DNA from: Paenibacillus andongensis
GTDB taxonomy: Bacteria; Bacillota; Bacilli; Paenibacillales; NBRC-103111
Reading direction: 5' to 3'
NCBI RefSeq assembly: GCF_025369935.1
Contig: NZ_CP104467.1
Location: 507,501 to 571,500, forward strand
DNA: 64,000 bases
The position numbers and the translations under genes are program-made. Positions 8,989-18,099 of this stretch are shown piece by piece (the stretch's first letter is position 1; each line of letters begins with the position of its first letter). The notes beneath the pieces are model-generated. The model worked only from the letters and a program-made list of their open reading frames with translations, had not been told where the DNA came from and did not search any database.

Positions 8989-10122
8989 ATGAGCATCGTG
9001 ATCGTAGATGATAACGCGACGAATTTACTTATTATTGAAAAAATCCTGCTTAAAGCCGGTTACACCGATTTAGCCATGGTGTCTTCTGCCAGAGAGCTGT
9101 ATCAATTATTAGATATGGATTCACCAAGCACGGTCGAAGTGCCGGTTGATTTGATTTTGATGGATATGATGATGCCGGAAATTGATGGGGTGGAAGCATG
9201 CCGAACAGTTCAAGCCGATGAAAGGTTCAAAGATATTCCGATTATTTTCGTAACGGCGATGGGGGATTCCAATAAGCTGGCTGAAGCGCTGGATGCCGGT
9301 GCACTCGATTATGTGATGAAGCCGATTAATAAGGTGGAGCTGCTTGCGCGTATTCGATCTACGCTCCGCCTGAAATATGAAAAGGATTGGCACAAAGAGC
9401 GGGACAAACGGATTAAGTATGAGCTCGATTTGGCCAAACAAGTGCAGCTTAGTGTGCTGAGCAGCCCCATTCAGGAGGAGCATATCCAGATCTCAGCGGT
9501 CTATAAGCCCTCTTCTGAGCTCGCGGGTGACTTCTATGCCTGGTATCCGATTGGACCGAATCGGCATGGGATTATTTTGCTGGATATGATGGGACACGGC
9601 ATTTCATCTTCGCTTGTCTGCATGTATATTTATTCCGCTTTGAAGGATACCATCACGAACATTTGTGATCCGGACGGCGTGATGCGTGAACTGAATGGGC
9701 GGATGAATCAGCTGCATCAATCCGATAACCTGATTAATTATTATTTTACGGCGATATACATGGTCCTGGATACGGAACTGCGCACGATTGAGTATGTGAA
9801 TGCCGGACATCCTGCTGGCATCGCGCTTCTGGATGGTGAAGTGAAATTACTGACAGAAGGCTGTTGTGCTCTTGGCTTTTTTGAGGGGATTGAGATTACC
9901 AAAGGTGTTATTCCTTATGAGAAGGAAGCACGGATTGTCTTGTTTACAGACGGTCTGTCGGAGTGGCTTGATGATGAGCAGGAGGACGGCATCACCAAAA
10001 TCATGGGAAGCTTGAAGGAGACGACGACGCACGATCCCGACGGCTTGGTTGAGCGCATTTATCCGTATGCGAAAACGGGTGCTCCACAGGACGATATGTG
10101 CTTGGTTATGATAACGACGTAG
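8989..10122 (+). CDS. rsbY: RsbY-like response regulator with PP2C phosphatase output
   Basis: The N-terminal receiver (residues 1-125, phospho-acceptor Asp59 in LILMDMMMPEIDG, Lys in YVMKPI) joins through a short helix to a SpoIIE/RsbU-class PP2C phosphatase (about 165-375; ELAGDFYAWYPIG, LDMMGHGISSSLV, YVNAGHP, LFTDGLSEW, PQDDMCLVMI). In the Bacillus cereus group RsbY of this architecture dephosphorylates RsbV and so frees sigma-B. The presence in this window of rsbV, rsbW, sigB, a CHASE3-GAF hybrid kinase and a CheR-type methyltransferase supports that role. AAAGGGG precedes the ATG. It has its own promoter and terminator, hence is monocistronic. Confidence 0.9.
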   Translation: MSIVIVDDNATNLLIIEKILLKAGYTDLAMVSSARELYQLLDMDSPSTVEVPVDLILMDMMMPEIDGVEACRTVQADERFKDIPIIFVTAMGDSNKLAEALDAGALDYVMKPINKVELLARIRSTLRLKYEKDWHKERDKRIKYELDLAKQVQLSVLSSPIQEEHIQISAVYKPSSELAGDFYAWYPIGPNRHGIILLDMMGHGISSSLVCMYIYSALKDTITNICDPDGVMRELNGRMNQLHQSDNLINYYFTAIYMVLDTELRTIEYVNAGHPAGIALLDGEVKLLTEGCCALGFFEGIEITKGVIPYEKEARIVLFTDGLSEWLDDEQEDGITKIMGSLKETTTHDPDGLVERIYPYAKTGAPQDDMCLVMITT

Positions 10123-10188
10123 TTGTTATCGATGAGAAACATCGTCTCACGCCAACATATAGGCGAAGAAGGTTTATATCTATAACAA

Positions 10189-10240
10189 ACGCACAAGTTT
10201 GATCCCAAAATGGGAATAAAACTTGTGCGTTTTTTGTTTC
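10189..10240 (+). terminator. Terminator after rsbY
   Basis: ACGCACAAGTTT pairs with AAACTTGTGCG, with a smaller ATCCCA/TGGGA hairpin at the centre, followed by TTTTTTGTTT. Confidence 0.92.
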
Positions 10241-10262
10241 AACAGACAGGCTAGCGTGTAAT
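10237..10262 (+). promoter_or_regulatory. Candidate sigma-B promoter of glgBCD
   Basis: GTTTCA (10237-10242), 14 bases, GTGTAA (10257-10262). It differs from the sites before dps and DUF948 by one base in the -10 and lies 36 bases before the glgB start. It begins inside the T-tract of the rsbY terminator. Confidence 0.5.
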
Positions 10263-10298
10263 AAGGAGTATGAGTTCAACACGTTGGGAGGAATTGGG

Positions 10299-12203
10299 AT
10301 GACGACATTGGCATCGGAAGCCAGTTCAGACGCTTTGTATTTGTTACATGAGGGTACGCAGTATCAAAGTTATCATTTTCTGGGTTCCCATGTGGAAGAG
10401 CGCAGCGGTCAGATGGGAGTTAACTTCGCCGTTTGGGCGCCAAATGCCAAGCAGGTTAACGTTTCAGGCAGCTTCAATGGATGGAATGGCAGCAATCACC
10501 AGATGTCGCTATCAGATGGCGTATGGACGCTGTTCATTCCGGAACTTGGTGAAGGCACGCTATATAAATATGAAATTGTCACATTGGATGATGAATGCTA
10601 TCTAAAATCTGATCCGTATGCCTTTCATTCTGAGCTTCGACCCGGAACGGCTTCGATTGTGACCTCATTGGAAGGTTACGAATGGCAGGACGAGGAGTGG
10701 CTGGCGAACAACACGTCCAACCAATTTCTACAACAGCCGCTCCTTATCTACGAGGTGCATTTGGGCAGTTGGAAGCGCAAGGAAGACGGCGGATTTTACA
10801 GTTATGTGGAATTAGCTGACGAGTTAGTTGACTATGTGCACGAACGGGGTTACACCCATATTGAGCTGATGCCGCTAGAGGAACATCCTCTAGATGCGTC
10901 TTGGGGCTATCAGGTTACCAACTATTTCTCGGTGACGAGCCGATTTGGATCGCCGAAGGACTTCATGTACTTCGTAGACCGCTGTCATCAGAAGGGGATT
11001 GGCGTCATTATGGACTGGGTGCCCGCACATTTTTGCAAAGATGCTCACGGCTTGACTCGATTCGATGGGACACCGCTGTATGAATATGCAGACAGCCGAA
11101 AGGGTGAACATCCGACTTGGGGGACACAGGTATTCGATTATGCGAAGCCCGAGGTGCTTAGTTTCTTAATCTCCAATGCCCTATTTTGGATGGATGTCTA
11201 TCATATGGATGGGTTAAGAGTGGATGCGGTTTATAGCATATTATCGCTGAATTTTGATCGGGAAGAAAAGGATCGGATTGTGAATGAACAGGGCGGCGAG
11301 GAGAATCTTGAAGGAATTGCGTTCCTCCAGAAGCTGAATGCCGTCGTATTCTCTAGGTATCCCAATGCCCTGATGATGGCGGAGGATACGAGCTCTTACC
11401 CAGGCGTAACCGCTCCCGTCGAGAATGGCGGACTAGGTTTTAATTACAAATGGAACTTAGGCTTTACGTGGAACACACTTGCATATATGAAGAAAAACCA
11501 GGATGAACGCAGCAGTCAGGAAGATCAATTGACGAATTCGCTGCTAAATGCTTGGGATGAGAATGATATTCTCCCCTATGCGCATGATGAAGTGGTTCAC
11601 TCCAGCAAATCCCTTCTCGGTAAAATGTCAGGTGACGACAACTGGCAGCGGTTCGCTAATCTGCGAGTACTGTACAGCTATATGATGGGACATCCGGGCA
11701 AAAAGCTGCTTTTTATGGGAAATGAATTCGGTCAGATCGATGATTGGAATTCGGAAGCTTCGCTGGAATGGGATTTATTGAAATTCGAAGAACATCAGCA
11801 ATTTGAGCATTTTGTGAAAACGATGAATCACTTCTACATAGCGGAGCGAGCCTTATGGGAGTTGGATTATGAACCGAGCGGCTTCGAACCGATTAACGCT
11901 GAGGATAAAAGCGATGGTCTGGTGTCTTTCATTCGGAACTCGGAAAACGGTGATGAACAGCTCGTCATCCTTTGTAATTTCAAGACCGAGGTACATGAAG
12001 GGTATCGATTAGGGTTGATGAGGCCCGGTCGTTATCAGGAGGTCTTCAATAGTGATAGGCAAGAATTCGGCGGATCGGGCGTGACGAACGACAATACGCT
12101 GGTCACCGAAGAGTGGACATGTCAGGATTGTCCGCACAGCATAACTGTTTCGATACCTCCCCTAGCAGCAATCGTACTCAAATATATCCCTTCGGAAGGA
12201 TGA
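10299..12203 (+). CDS. glgB: 1,4-alpha-glucan (glycogen) branching enzyme
   Basis: GH13 transglycosylase that makes alpha-1,6 branches in glycogen. An N-terminal CBM48 domain ([20 protein letters not shown], about residues 40-120) precedes the catalytic barrel, with nucleophile Asp309 (GLRVDAVYS), acid/base Glu362 (MMAEDTSS) and the HDEVVH box. The 634-residue length is normal. I start at ATG 10299 (GGGAGGA seven bases upstream); a TTG at 10284 overlaps that ribosome site. The stop overlaps the glgC initiation region, so glgB-glgC-glgD form an operon. A sigma-B-like promoter precedes it. Confidence 0.96.
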   Translation: MTTLASEASSDALYLLHEGTQYQSYHFLGSHVEERSGQMGVNFAVWAPNAKQVNVSGSFNGWNGSNHQMSLSDGVWTLFIPELGEGTLYKYEIVTLDDECYLKSDPYAFHSELRPGTASIVTSLEGYEWQDEEWLANNTSNQFLQQPLLIYEVHLGSWKRKEDGGFYSYVELADELVDYVHERGYTHIELMPLEEHPLDASWGYQVTNYFSVTSRFGSPKDFMYFVDRCHQKGIGVIMDWVPAHFCKDAHGLTRFDGTPLYEYADSRKGEHPTWGTQVFDYAKPEVLSFLISNALFWMDVYHMDGLRVDAVYSILSLNFDREEKDRIVNEQGGEENLEGIAFLQKLNAVVFSRYPNALMMAEDTSSYPGVTAPVENGGLGFNYKWNLGFTWNTLAYMKKNQDERSSQEDQLTNSLLNAWDENDILPYAHDEVVHSSKSLLGKMSGDDNWQRFANLRVLYSYMMGHPGKKLLFMGNEFGQIDDWNSEASLEWDLLKFEEHQQFEHFVKTMNHFYIAERALWELDYEPSGFEPINAEDKSDGLVSFIRNSENGDEQLVILCNFKTEVHEGYRLGLMRPGRYQEVFNSDRQEFGGSGVTNDNTLVTEEWTCQDCPHSITVSIPPLAAIVLKYIPSEG

Positions 12204-12204
12204 G

Positions 12205-13395
12205 ATGACTATGAAAAAGCAGGAATGTGTAGCCATGCTATTAGCTGGCGGTGAAGGTACTAGACTGGGGCCTTTAACTAAAAATATCGCTAAACCGGCT
12301 GTTCATTTTGGCGGAAAATACAGAATTATCGACTTTACTTTGAGCAATTGCCGTAATTCCGGTATCGATACGATCGGTGTACTGACGCAGTACAAGCCAG
12401 CAGTTTTGCATGCTCATATTGGCAATGGGGATGCCTGGGATATGACGAGCGAAAGCGGCGGCATCTCCATTCTGGAAAGGCAGGTTGGCGCGCCGAATGC
12501 TTATTCGGGGACAGCGGATGCCATTTATCAAAACATTTCCTATCTTCGTGCACATGATCCAAGCTACGTGTTAATTATTTCTGGCGACCATATTTATAAT
12601 ATGGATTACAGAGCTATGATCGAGCATCATAAAGCTTCCGGTGCCGCTGCAACGCTTTCGGTTACTCCAGTGAGATGGGAAGAGGCAAGCCGGTTCGGCA
12701 TTATGAGTACGGACGAGCATTACCGGATTACTGGATTTGTTGAGAAACCACCCAAACCTGATAGCAACCTAGCTTCGATGGGTGTTTATATATTTAATTG
12801 GGATGTGCTTAAGGCATGTTTGGAACAGGATGCGAAAGATATGGCGTCTAGTCATGATTTTGGTCATGACATTATCCCCGGACTGCTGGCAGCAGGGGCC
12901 CATTTATCCGCTTATCCATTTGAAGGGTATTGGAAAGATGTCGGTACGATCGAAAGCCTTTGGGAATCCCATATGGATTTGCTTGGTTATACGCCAAGGC
13001 TGCTATTGGATCAAGATACATGGCCTGTGCTGACCCAAGAGCGTGATCTTCCGAAAAGCCATGTCTCACTAGTTGCCAGAGTGAACAATGCGGTAATAGG
13101 AGATGGCGCAGCCATTTATGGGAATGTAAGTCATTCCGTTCTATTTGATGGCGTTAGGGTTGGTGAACATAGTAGGGTCTTGAACAGTGTCATCATGCCG
13201 GGTGTTCAGATTGGAAAAAATGCACTTATTCTTAATGCCATTATTGGAGAAGGATCCATTATCAAAGATGGAGCTATTGTTGGTAAGCCAGGAGGTGTAG
13301 AGATTACTGCGGTAGGTGAAAAAACAGTGGTAGGACGCCACTATCCAGCTGTGATACCAGCTAAGCTGACGGATACAAGGCTGAATTTTGGTTAA
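12205..13395 (+). CDS. glgC: Glucose-1-phosphate adenylyltransferase, GlgC subunit
   Basis: Makes ADP-glucose for glycogen synthesis. It has the pyrophosphorylase signature [11 protein letters not shown] and the [14 protein letters not shown] box, the substrate region [10 protein letters not shown] and EEASRFGIM, then a left-handed beta-helix C-terminus. It closely resembles Bacillus subtilis GlgC. GGAAGG sits five bases before ATG 12205; ATG 12211 (MKKQ, as in B. subtilis) is the alternative. One base separates it from glgB, and glgD follows after 14 bases; GlgC and GlgD form a heteromer in Bacillus relatives. Confidence 0.96.
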   Translation: MTMKKQECVAMLLAGGEGTRLGPLTKNIAKPAVHFGGKYRIIDFTLSNCRNSGIDTIGVLTQYKPAVLHAHIGNGDAWDMTSESGGISILERQVGAPNAYSGTADAIYQNISYLRAHDPSYVLIISGDHIYNMDYRAMIEHHKASGAAATLSVTPVRWEEASRFGIMSTDEHYRITGFVEKPPKPDSNLASMGVYIFNWDVLKACLEQDAKDMASSHDFGHDIIPGLLAAGAHLSAYPFEGYWKDVGTIESLWESHMDLLGYTPRLLLDQDTWPVLTQERDLPKSHVSLVARVNNAVIGDGAAIYGNVSHSVLFDGVRVGEHSRVLNSVIMPGVQIGKNALILNAIIGEGSIIKDGAIVGKPGGVEITAVGEKTVVGRHYPAVIPAKLTDTRLNFG

Positions 13396-13409
13396 TTGAG
13401 GAGGAGTGT

Positions 13410-14564
13410 ATGATGAAAAATGTTCTTGGCATGATCAATCTCATGAATGAACAGGATGATTTATCAACGCTTACACGCAATCGTTGTGTTGCTGCTGTGC
13501 CTTTTGCCGGTCGGTATCGCCTAGTAGATTTTGCGCTTTCCAATATGAGCAATTCGGGCATTCAGAAAGTCGTCGTTCTGGCCAATTCGAAGGCGGATTC
13601 GCTGCTTGAACATGTGGGTGACGGGCATCACTGGGGTTTAGATGCTTCGGATGAAGGAGGAGTATCTATTCTCCCGCCTTTCTCCTTATGGATTGATCCC
13701 GCGTGTGCTTCGCGTACCTTCGACCATGGTGATCTCCTTCATCTATACAGTCATCTCGATTATTTAAAGTCGTGCACAGAAACCTATATTTTACTAGCGC
13801 CTACCAGTGTTATTTATCGTTCTAATTTCGAAAATATGGTCGACTATCACCTCAGCAGCGGTGCGGAGATTACGATCCTTTTTAAACATTTGACAGAGAT
13901 TGACCGTCATGCGCATATTGGTCGCGCTTACAACTTGGAGATGAATGATCAAGGCCGCGTTGTTAGCGCCTCGCCCACTTATCACGCTCTGCCGTCCCTA
14001 ACTCCGCAAAATATCGATTTGGACACGATGGTTATAGAGCGGAACCTACTGATTGATCTCGTTGAGAAGAGCTTGAAGCGCGGGAGCGAGATTTATCTGA
14101 AAGAGGTGATCTGGGCTCATCTGGCCGATATTCATGTACAAGGCTATGCCAATCATGGATATATGGCGATTATGGATTCCGTAGACAGTTACTATGTGCA
14201 CAGTATGGATCTCCTGCAGCCGCAAGGCTGGAAGCAATTCATGATGAATCAAGAATCTGTCTATACGCGAAAAGAGGAAGAACAAGAAACGGCCTGCAAC
14301 CATGACGCGCTGATCCGCAATTCGTTCGTCGCTCATGGCTGCCGGATTGAAGGCTATGTGGAGAACAGCATCTTGTTTCCGGGTGTAACGGTCAGCAAAG
14401 GCGCCAATGTTAAAAATAGCGTCATCATGCATGACTGTGCAATTGAGGCCAACGTTTATTTGGACCGGGTTATTTTGGACAAGCAGGTCGTTGTTGAGCA
14501 AGGAGCCGTGTTATGCGGTCAGTACGCACATCCTTTTGTGGCGGAGAAAAGTGAAGTGATCTAA
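13410..14564 (+). CDS. glgD: Glucose-1-phosphate adenylyltransferase, GlgD subunit
   Basis: Regulatory-type subunit of the ADP-glucose pyrophosphorylase. It keeps the family fold (AAVPFAGRYRLVDFALSNM, then the C-terminal beta-helix hexapeptides) but, like other GlgD proteins, lacks the N-terminal AGGxGTRL nucleotide loop; residues 1-30 read MKNVLGMINLMNEQDD. Ribosome site GAGGAG; the second ATG at 13413 is equally possible. B. subtilis continues the operon with glgA and glgP; here neither follows. Confidence 0.94.
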   Translation: MMKNVLGMINLMNEQDDLSTLTRNRCVAAVPFAGRYRLVDFALSNMSNSGIQKVVVLANSKADSLLEHVGDGHHWGLDASDEGGVSILPPFSLWIDPACASRTFDHGDLLHLYSHLDYLKSCTETYILLAPTSVIYRSNFENMVDYHLSSGAEITILFKHLTEIDRHAHIGRAYNLEMNDQGRVVSASPTYHALPSLTPQNIDLDTMVIERNLLIDLVEKSLKRGSEIYLKEVIWAHLADIHVQGYANHGYMAIMDSVDSYYVHSMDLLQPQGWKQFMMNQESVYTRKEEEQETACNHDALIRNSFVAHGCRIEGYVENSILFPGVTVSKGANVKNSVIMHDCAIEANVYLDRVILDKQVVVEQGAVLCGQYAHPFVAEKSEVI

Positions 14565-14592
14565 TCCAAAGGTGAGAGTAGGAGGATCGGTT

Positions 14593-15291
14593 ATGAACGT
14601 AATGTTACGTGATAAGGGTGCTAAGCTGTTAACACATATGACGGGCTACCGCAGCCGTGTCTATAAGCTAGCATTGTTCTTTCTAGTTGTTATTCTAGCG
14701 ATGATTATCGTCAGTTGGACTACTTCAGAACATATCGGTGAGCCGGAGATCATTCTTTCTCCGGAAATTATTAGTCTGATTCCGAAAGGATCAGAGGACA
14801 CTTTTATACCCGTCCTGCCACCTACTCTTGCTGCTGTACAAGCGGAGCCAAGTAGTGATGGTAGTGCTAATAGTGCTAGTTTGCAGGCAGCTGATCCTAG
14901 CACTTTGGTGCCGATACTCCATAGCCTAGAGGGGATTTCACTTGATGATAATACGGAGGCAGTCGTTGCAAAGAAAGGGTACCCGCTAACGTTTGTCCAG
15001 GATCCCCACTTTATAGATGTCTTTACGTATGAATACCCGGATATGAATATTGGTTTCCAAGATGGTATCGTGACTTTTGTGCAAATTCCAGCCGAGATTG
15101 GGCACGTTCACATCAATGATCAACGGATTTCGTTGACGATAACTGATGTGAAGCGGCTGCTGGGAGAACCCGATTACATAGCGGAGGATGGTATCGTCTT
15201 TCAGCGGGGAGAAGAACTTATTAAACTTTTTATTGCACCGGAGACACAAGAATTGATAGCCATCGATTATTATGATCTTTCAAGTACCTAA
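14593..15291 (+). CDS. Membrane-anchored extracytoplasmic protein, unknown
   Basis: The 232-residue protein has one membrane segment (about residues 23-45, LALFFLVVILAMIIV) and a secreted remainder: a Ser/Ala/Pro-rich linker, then a compact domain from about 115 containing the phrases TFVQDPHFIDVFTYEYPDMN and DVKRLLGEPDYIAEDG. The latter resembles small secreted domains seen in Bacillales lipoproteins (DUF4309-like), but I cannot assign it firmly. AGGAGG lies seven bases before ATG 14593; the GTG at 14572 overlaps nothing useful. Eight bases after glgD it is probably the last gene of the glg operon, which is odd company. Confidence 0.75.
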   Translation: MNVMLRDKGAKLLTHMTGYRSRVYKLALFFLVVILAMIIVSWTTSEHIGEPEIILSPEIISLIPKGSEDTFIPVLPPTLAAVQAEPSSDGSANSASLQAADPSTLVPILHSLEGISLDDNTEAVVAKKGYPLTFVQDPHFIDVFTYEYPDMNIGFQDGIVTFVQIPAEIGHVHINDQRISLTITDVKRLLGEPDYIAEDGIVFQRGEELIKLFIAPETQELIAIDYYDLSST

Positions 15292-15421
15292 TGTCTGCAG
15301 CTGGCCTCTTTGGTCAGCTTGAAGGCATGTGGGGAAGATCTTCCTATTTCACGCAAAGCTTGTGTAAAAGGTAGAGGCTTGTTACTATTTAAAGAAAGAA
15401 TAACGTAAGGGAGTGTGGCTA

Positions 15422-15754
15422 ATGTCAGCAGAGAAGTTCCAAGTTGATCAAGAAGAATTGGAGAAATCTATACAGCTTCGTATCAGTGGGGAGCTCGATT
15501 TGGCTGCGGCCTTAACGTTCCGCCATGCGCTCGAAGCGGTTGTTCACCGTGCGGATAAGGCATTAATCCTCGATGTGGGGCAGTTGCGGTATATGGATAG
15601 CACAGGGATTGGAATTGTGGTCTCGACCTTGAAAATTCGGGATGAATTGAAAGCGCCGTTCACGGTTATTAATATCCCGGCTGGCATCAAGCGGCTGTTT
15701 GATCTTACAGGAATCTCAGGATTCCTTAACGAAGGGATCGAAGGAAGCGCATGA
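15422..15754 (+). CDS. rsbV: STAS-domain anti-sigma factor antagonist (RsbV-like), copy 1
   Basis: A 110-residue single STAS domain. The phosphorylatable serine lies in RYMDSTGIG (Ser60). Unphosphorylated RsbV-type proteins bind the RsbW kinase and release sigma-B. AAGGGAG sits nine bases before the ATG at 15422; the GTG at 15413 is too close to that site. It overlaps the next gene by four bases (ATGA). It is one of two rsbV-rsbW pairs in the window, about 45% alike by eye, and this pair is not followed directly by a sigma gene. Confidence 0.92.
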   Translation: MSAEKFQVDQEELEKSIQLRISGELDLAAALTFRHALEAVVHRADKALILDVGQLRYMDSTGIGIVVSTLKIRDELKAPFTVINIPAGIKRLFDLTGISGFLNEGIEGSA

Positions 15755-16185
15755 ATGTCATTCGTTTACAAATACCCGCGGCAGCGGAATACTTGGATAT
15801 CGTAAGACTTAGTCTCTATGGGGTTGCTACCAAGTTAGGTTTCTCTTATGAAGATATCGAGGATATGAAGGTAGCGGTTTCGGAGGCTTGCAACAATGCT
15901 GTACTTCACGGGGGACCGCAGAGTGGCAGTGGGCAAATTGAAATTAGCTATGAGCCCGGAGACGATAGATTGACTGTGAAAGTGAAAGATGATGGCACAG
16001 GTTTTAATTATCAAGAACGCCAAGAGAACACGGTCCCTTTGACTGGGGCTTCGCCCAGCGAATTACAGTCTGGTGGCCTTGGCATATTTCTCATGCAAGC
16101 GCTGATGGATGAGGTTATCGTGAACACAGACAGGGGAACCGAAGTCACGCTCGTTAAATATGTTCAAAACAAAACCACGGATTGA
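15751..16185 (+). CDS. rsbW: Anti-sigma serine kinase (RsbW-like), copy 1
   Basis: GHKL-fold serine kinase of 144 residues. N box EACNNAVLHG, G1 box DDGTGFNY and G2 box GGLGIFLMQALMDEV are all present. RsbW binds and inhibits sigma-B and phosphorylates RsbV. It is translationally coupled to the STAS gene before it, and the operon ends in a terminator that overlaps its 3' end. Because a second, sigma-linked copy exists at 17641, this copy might act on another partner or give a second input. Confidence 0.92.
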   Translation: MNVIRLQIPAAAEYLDIVRLSLYGVATKLGFSYEDIEDMKVAVSEACNNAVLHGGPQSGSGQIEISYEPGDDRLTVKVKDDGTGFNYQERQENTVPLTGASPSELQSGGLGIFLMQALMDEVIVNTDRGTEVTLVKYVQNKTTD

Positions 16186-16213
16186 CGGGAAACCGCCAGT
16201 CCGTGGTTTTTTT
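16171..16213. terminator. Bidirectional terminator between rsbVW copy 1 and dps
   Basis: AAAACCACGGA pairs with TCCGTGGTTTT, with an inner GACGG/CCGCC helix; T-runs follow on either strand. It overlaps the last codons of the RsbW gene. Confidence 0.92.
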
Positions 16214-16217
16214 CAAA

Positions 16218-16676
16218 CTATTTACCAAGATAAGCATCCAGCATCCAGCTGTGCTTCTCAAGCGATGAACGAATCCCGATGAGCAGATCGGCTGTCGGTT
16301 GATCCGTCTGCTCTTCAGCAAGTTCAATTCCCTCTGTCAGCTCCGAGCAAATGCGGGTGAAGTCACTGACCAGCTGCTTCACCATTTGCTCAGCCGTCTC
16401 CTCATTCTTGGCTTCCTTAATGGACGCTGAGGCCAAATGTTCCTGCAAGGTTGCTGTCGGGATCGCACGAAGAGATAGCATCCGCTCCGCGATGACGTCT
16501 AGATGCAAGGCAGCTTCTGTATACAATTCTTCGAATTTGATATGCAGCGTAAAGAAATTCTCGCCTTTTACATACCAATGATAGTTATGCAGCTTCATAT
16601 AAAGAACCGAAAAGTTAGCGACCTGCTTGTCAAGAATCTCTGTAATCGGACTTGCTTTCGTTGCAGTTTTGACCAT
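16218..16676 (-). CDS. dps: Dps/MrgA-family ferritin-like DNA-protection protein
   Basis: Forms dodecamers that oxidise and store iron and shield DNA. The inter-subunit ferroxidase ligands are present as His33 (YHWYV), His45, Asp60 and Glu64 (LDVIAERML), the same spacing as in Listeria and Bacillus Dps. Start ATG 16676 has GGAGGG eight bases upstream; an earlier ATG at 16712 lies in a region with no ribosome site. A strong sigma-B-like promoter precedes it, consistent with dps being a sigma-B gene in Bacillus subtilis. Confidence 0.95.
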   Translation of the reverse strand: MVKTATKASPITEILDKQVANFSVLYMKLHNYHWYVKGENFFTLHIKFEELYTEAALHLDVIAERMLSLRAIPTATLQEHLASASIKEAKNEETAEQMVKQLVSDFTRICSELTEGIELAEEQTDQPTADLLIGIRSSLEKHSWMLDAYLGK

Positions 16677-16720
16677 TGTGAAATCCCTCCACTTAATTAA
16701 TTTGTTGTGCATACATATAT

Positions 16721-16746
16721 CTACCCTGCGATATTCCTTTTGAAAC
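16721..16746 (-). promoter_or_regulatory. Candidate sigma-B promoter of dps
   Basis: Minus strand GTTTCA (16746-16741), 14 bases, GGGTAG (16726-16721). Ten of twelve bases match GTTTAA-N14-GGGTAT. It starts back-to-back with the rightward site at 16761. Confidence 0.72.
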
Positions 16747-16760
16747 TTTCTCCATACATT

Positions 16761-16786
16761 GTTTCAGATGCTAAGAACGGGGGTAA
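16761..16786 (+). promoter_or_regulatory. Candidate sigma-B promoter of the DUF948-rsbVW-sigB operon
   Basis: GTTTCA (16761-16766), 14 bases, GGGTAA (16781-16786), 34 bases before the DUF948 gene. It would make sigB autoregulated, as in Bacillus subtilis, where an internal sigma-B promoter precedes rsbV. Confidence 0.72.
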
Positions 16787-16820
16787 ACAATAAGTAATTA
16801 AGCAGATAGGGGTGATTGAA

Positions 16821-17258
16821 ATGTTAGTACAAATTAGTGCGATCATTGCAGCCGTTGCGTTTGTATTCCTTGTCTTCTATTTGATTCAAACTTTGAAATC
16901 ACTGAAAAATTCATTAGATGAGATTACATTAACGATGGGCCAAATGAAGAATGAAGTCACACAGATCAGTTCGGAAGTACAGGACGTTATTCTCAATACG
17001 AATGAGATGGCCATAGATGTGCGTATGAAGCTGTCAAAGCTTAATCATCTGTTCAGCTCGGTTCAAGATGTAGGACAAGTGATTCATGAGTTAACATCGT
17101 CGGTAAAACAATCAGCCACGAGTCTAGTCTCAGCGATTAAACAAACTCAGCCGCTTAGCACCAAATGGAAGACGATTTTGCAAGGAGCTGCTATCTCGTA
17201 TGAGATACTGCAAAAAATGAAAGCCAAAAAATCATCGCAAGCCGGTGTTACGAAATAG
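16821..17258 (+). CDS. DUF948 membrane protein (YtxG-like)
   Basis: A 145-residue protein with one N-terminal membrane segment (residues 4-24) and a long helical, coiled-coil cytoplasmic or envelope portion (EITLTMGQMKNEVTQISSEVQD). The DUF948 family includes Bacillus YtxG, a general-stress protein encoded next to ytxH. ATG 16821 follows AGGGGTGA at normal spacing; a GTG at 16812 is inside that site. It is the first gene behind a sigma-B-like promoter and lies 14 bases before rsbV copy 2. Confidence 0.85.
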   Translation: MLVQISAIIAAVAFVFLVFYLIQTLKSLKNSLDEITLTMGQMKNEVTQISSEVQDVILNTNEMAIDVRMKLSKLNHLFSSVQDVGQVIHELTSSVKQSATSLVSAIKQTQPLSTKWKTILQGAAISYEILQKMKAKKSSQAGVTK

Positions 17259-17272
17259 AGAGGGGTCATCTT

Positions 17273-17644
17273 GTGAACGCTATACGTAAATTTATTGTCT
17301 ACAAACAATCGAATGGGAAAGAAAATATCTTATACTTAAGTGGAGAGCTCGATTTATCTGCTGCATCTGAGCTGGCGGCAGTACTTGACTCGGTTGTTCA
17401 TAAAGGTAATGAGATTCTAACGTTGGATTTAAAAGAGTTGCGTTATATTGACAGTACCGGAATCGGTATGATTGTCTCGGTCCTTAAAGTGAGAACTGCG
17501 ATGAAGGCAGCCTTCCGTATTCATCATATCCCAGCCAAAATCCAGCGATTATTCGAGCTAACTGGCATTGCCCGCTATTTGATAGATCGTGAAGACCGAG
17601 GTCAAAACCAAGGTGGTACAGAAAGGAAAGAAGAAATCATATGA
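17273..17644 (+). CDS. rsbV: STAS-domain anti-sigma factor antagonist (RsbV-like), copy 2
   Basis: A STAS domain with the phospho-serine Ser61 in RYIDSTGIG, plus a charged tail after residue 105. The start is GTG with AGAGGGG upstream. The four-base overlap with rsbW and the downstream sigB make this the canonical rsbV-rsbW-sigB order. It is probably the direct substrate of the RsbY phosphatase. About 45% like copy 1 by eye, so the duplication is not recent. Confidence 0.93.
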   Translation: MNAIRKFIVYKQSNGKENILYLSGELDLSAASELAAVLDSVVHKGNEILTLDLKELRYIDSTGIGMIVSVLKVRTAMKAAFRIHHIPAKIQRLFELTGIARYLIDREDRGQNQGGTERKEEII

Positions 17645-18099
17645 GCCCATACATTGGCCTGACGATACCGGCAAAGGCGGAATATCTAGATATTGTTCGA
17701 CTCACCTTATATGGCGTTGCGACGAAAGCAGGCTTCACTTTTGAAGATATTGAAGATATGAAAGTTGCTGTAGCAGAAGCTTGTAATAATGCGATTCTGC
17801 ATGCCTATTCTCATGACCAATCAGGAACCGTCGAGATCCAATTTGAGCATAGCAACGGCTATTTGCGAATTTCTGTGAAGGATGAGGGCAACAGCTTTAA
17901 CTACATTCAAACAGATGTAGAAACAGCTGCTATGCACCATAAATCCATTAGTGAAGCGACCGTGGGGGGACTAGGTCTGTTCCTGATGCAAGCTTTAATG
18001 GATGATGTACAAGTACTGACGCATAGCGGTAAGGGAACCGAGGTTATTCTGACGAAGCAACTGGCAGGTCAGTTGAATAGAAAAGAGGAAATGGTATGA
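17641..18099 (+). CDS. rsbW: Anti-sigma-B factor, serine kinase RsbW, copy 2
   Basis: A 152-residue GHKL kinase with N box EACNNAILHAY, G1 box DEGNSFNY and G2 box GGLGLFLMQALMDDV. It overlaps both neighbours by four bases (rsbV before, sigB after), so stoichiometric coupled translation is likely. It is the expected direct inhibitor of the adjacent sigma factor. Confidence 0.95.
   Translation: MSPYIGLTIPAKAEYLDIVRLTLYGVATKAGFTFEDIEDMKVAVAEACNNAILHAYSHDQSGTVEIQFEHSNGYLRISVKDEGNSFNYIQTDVETAAMHHKSISEATVGGLGLFLMQALMDDVQVLTHSGKGTEVILTKQLAGQLNRKEEMV

Noticed and set aside
10270..10302. Ten-codon leader peptide ending in ATGA overlap with glgB
   Set aside because: The AAGGAG is only one base from its ATG, too close to initiate; the arrangement is probably chance.
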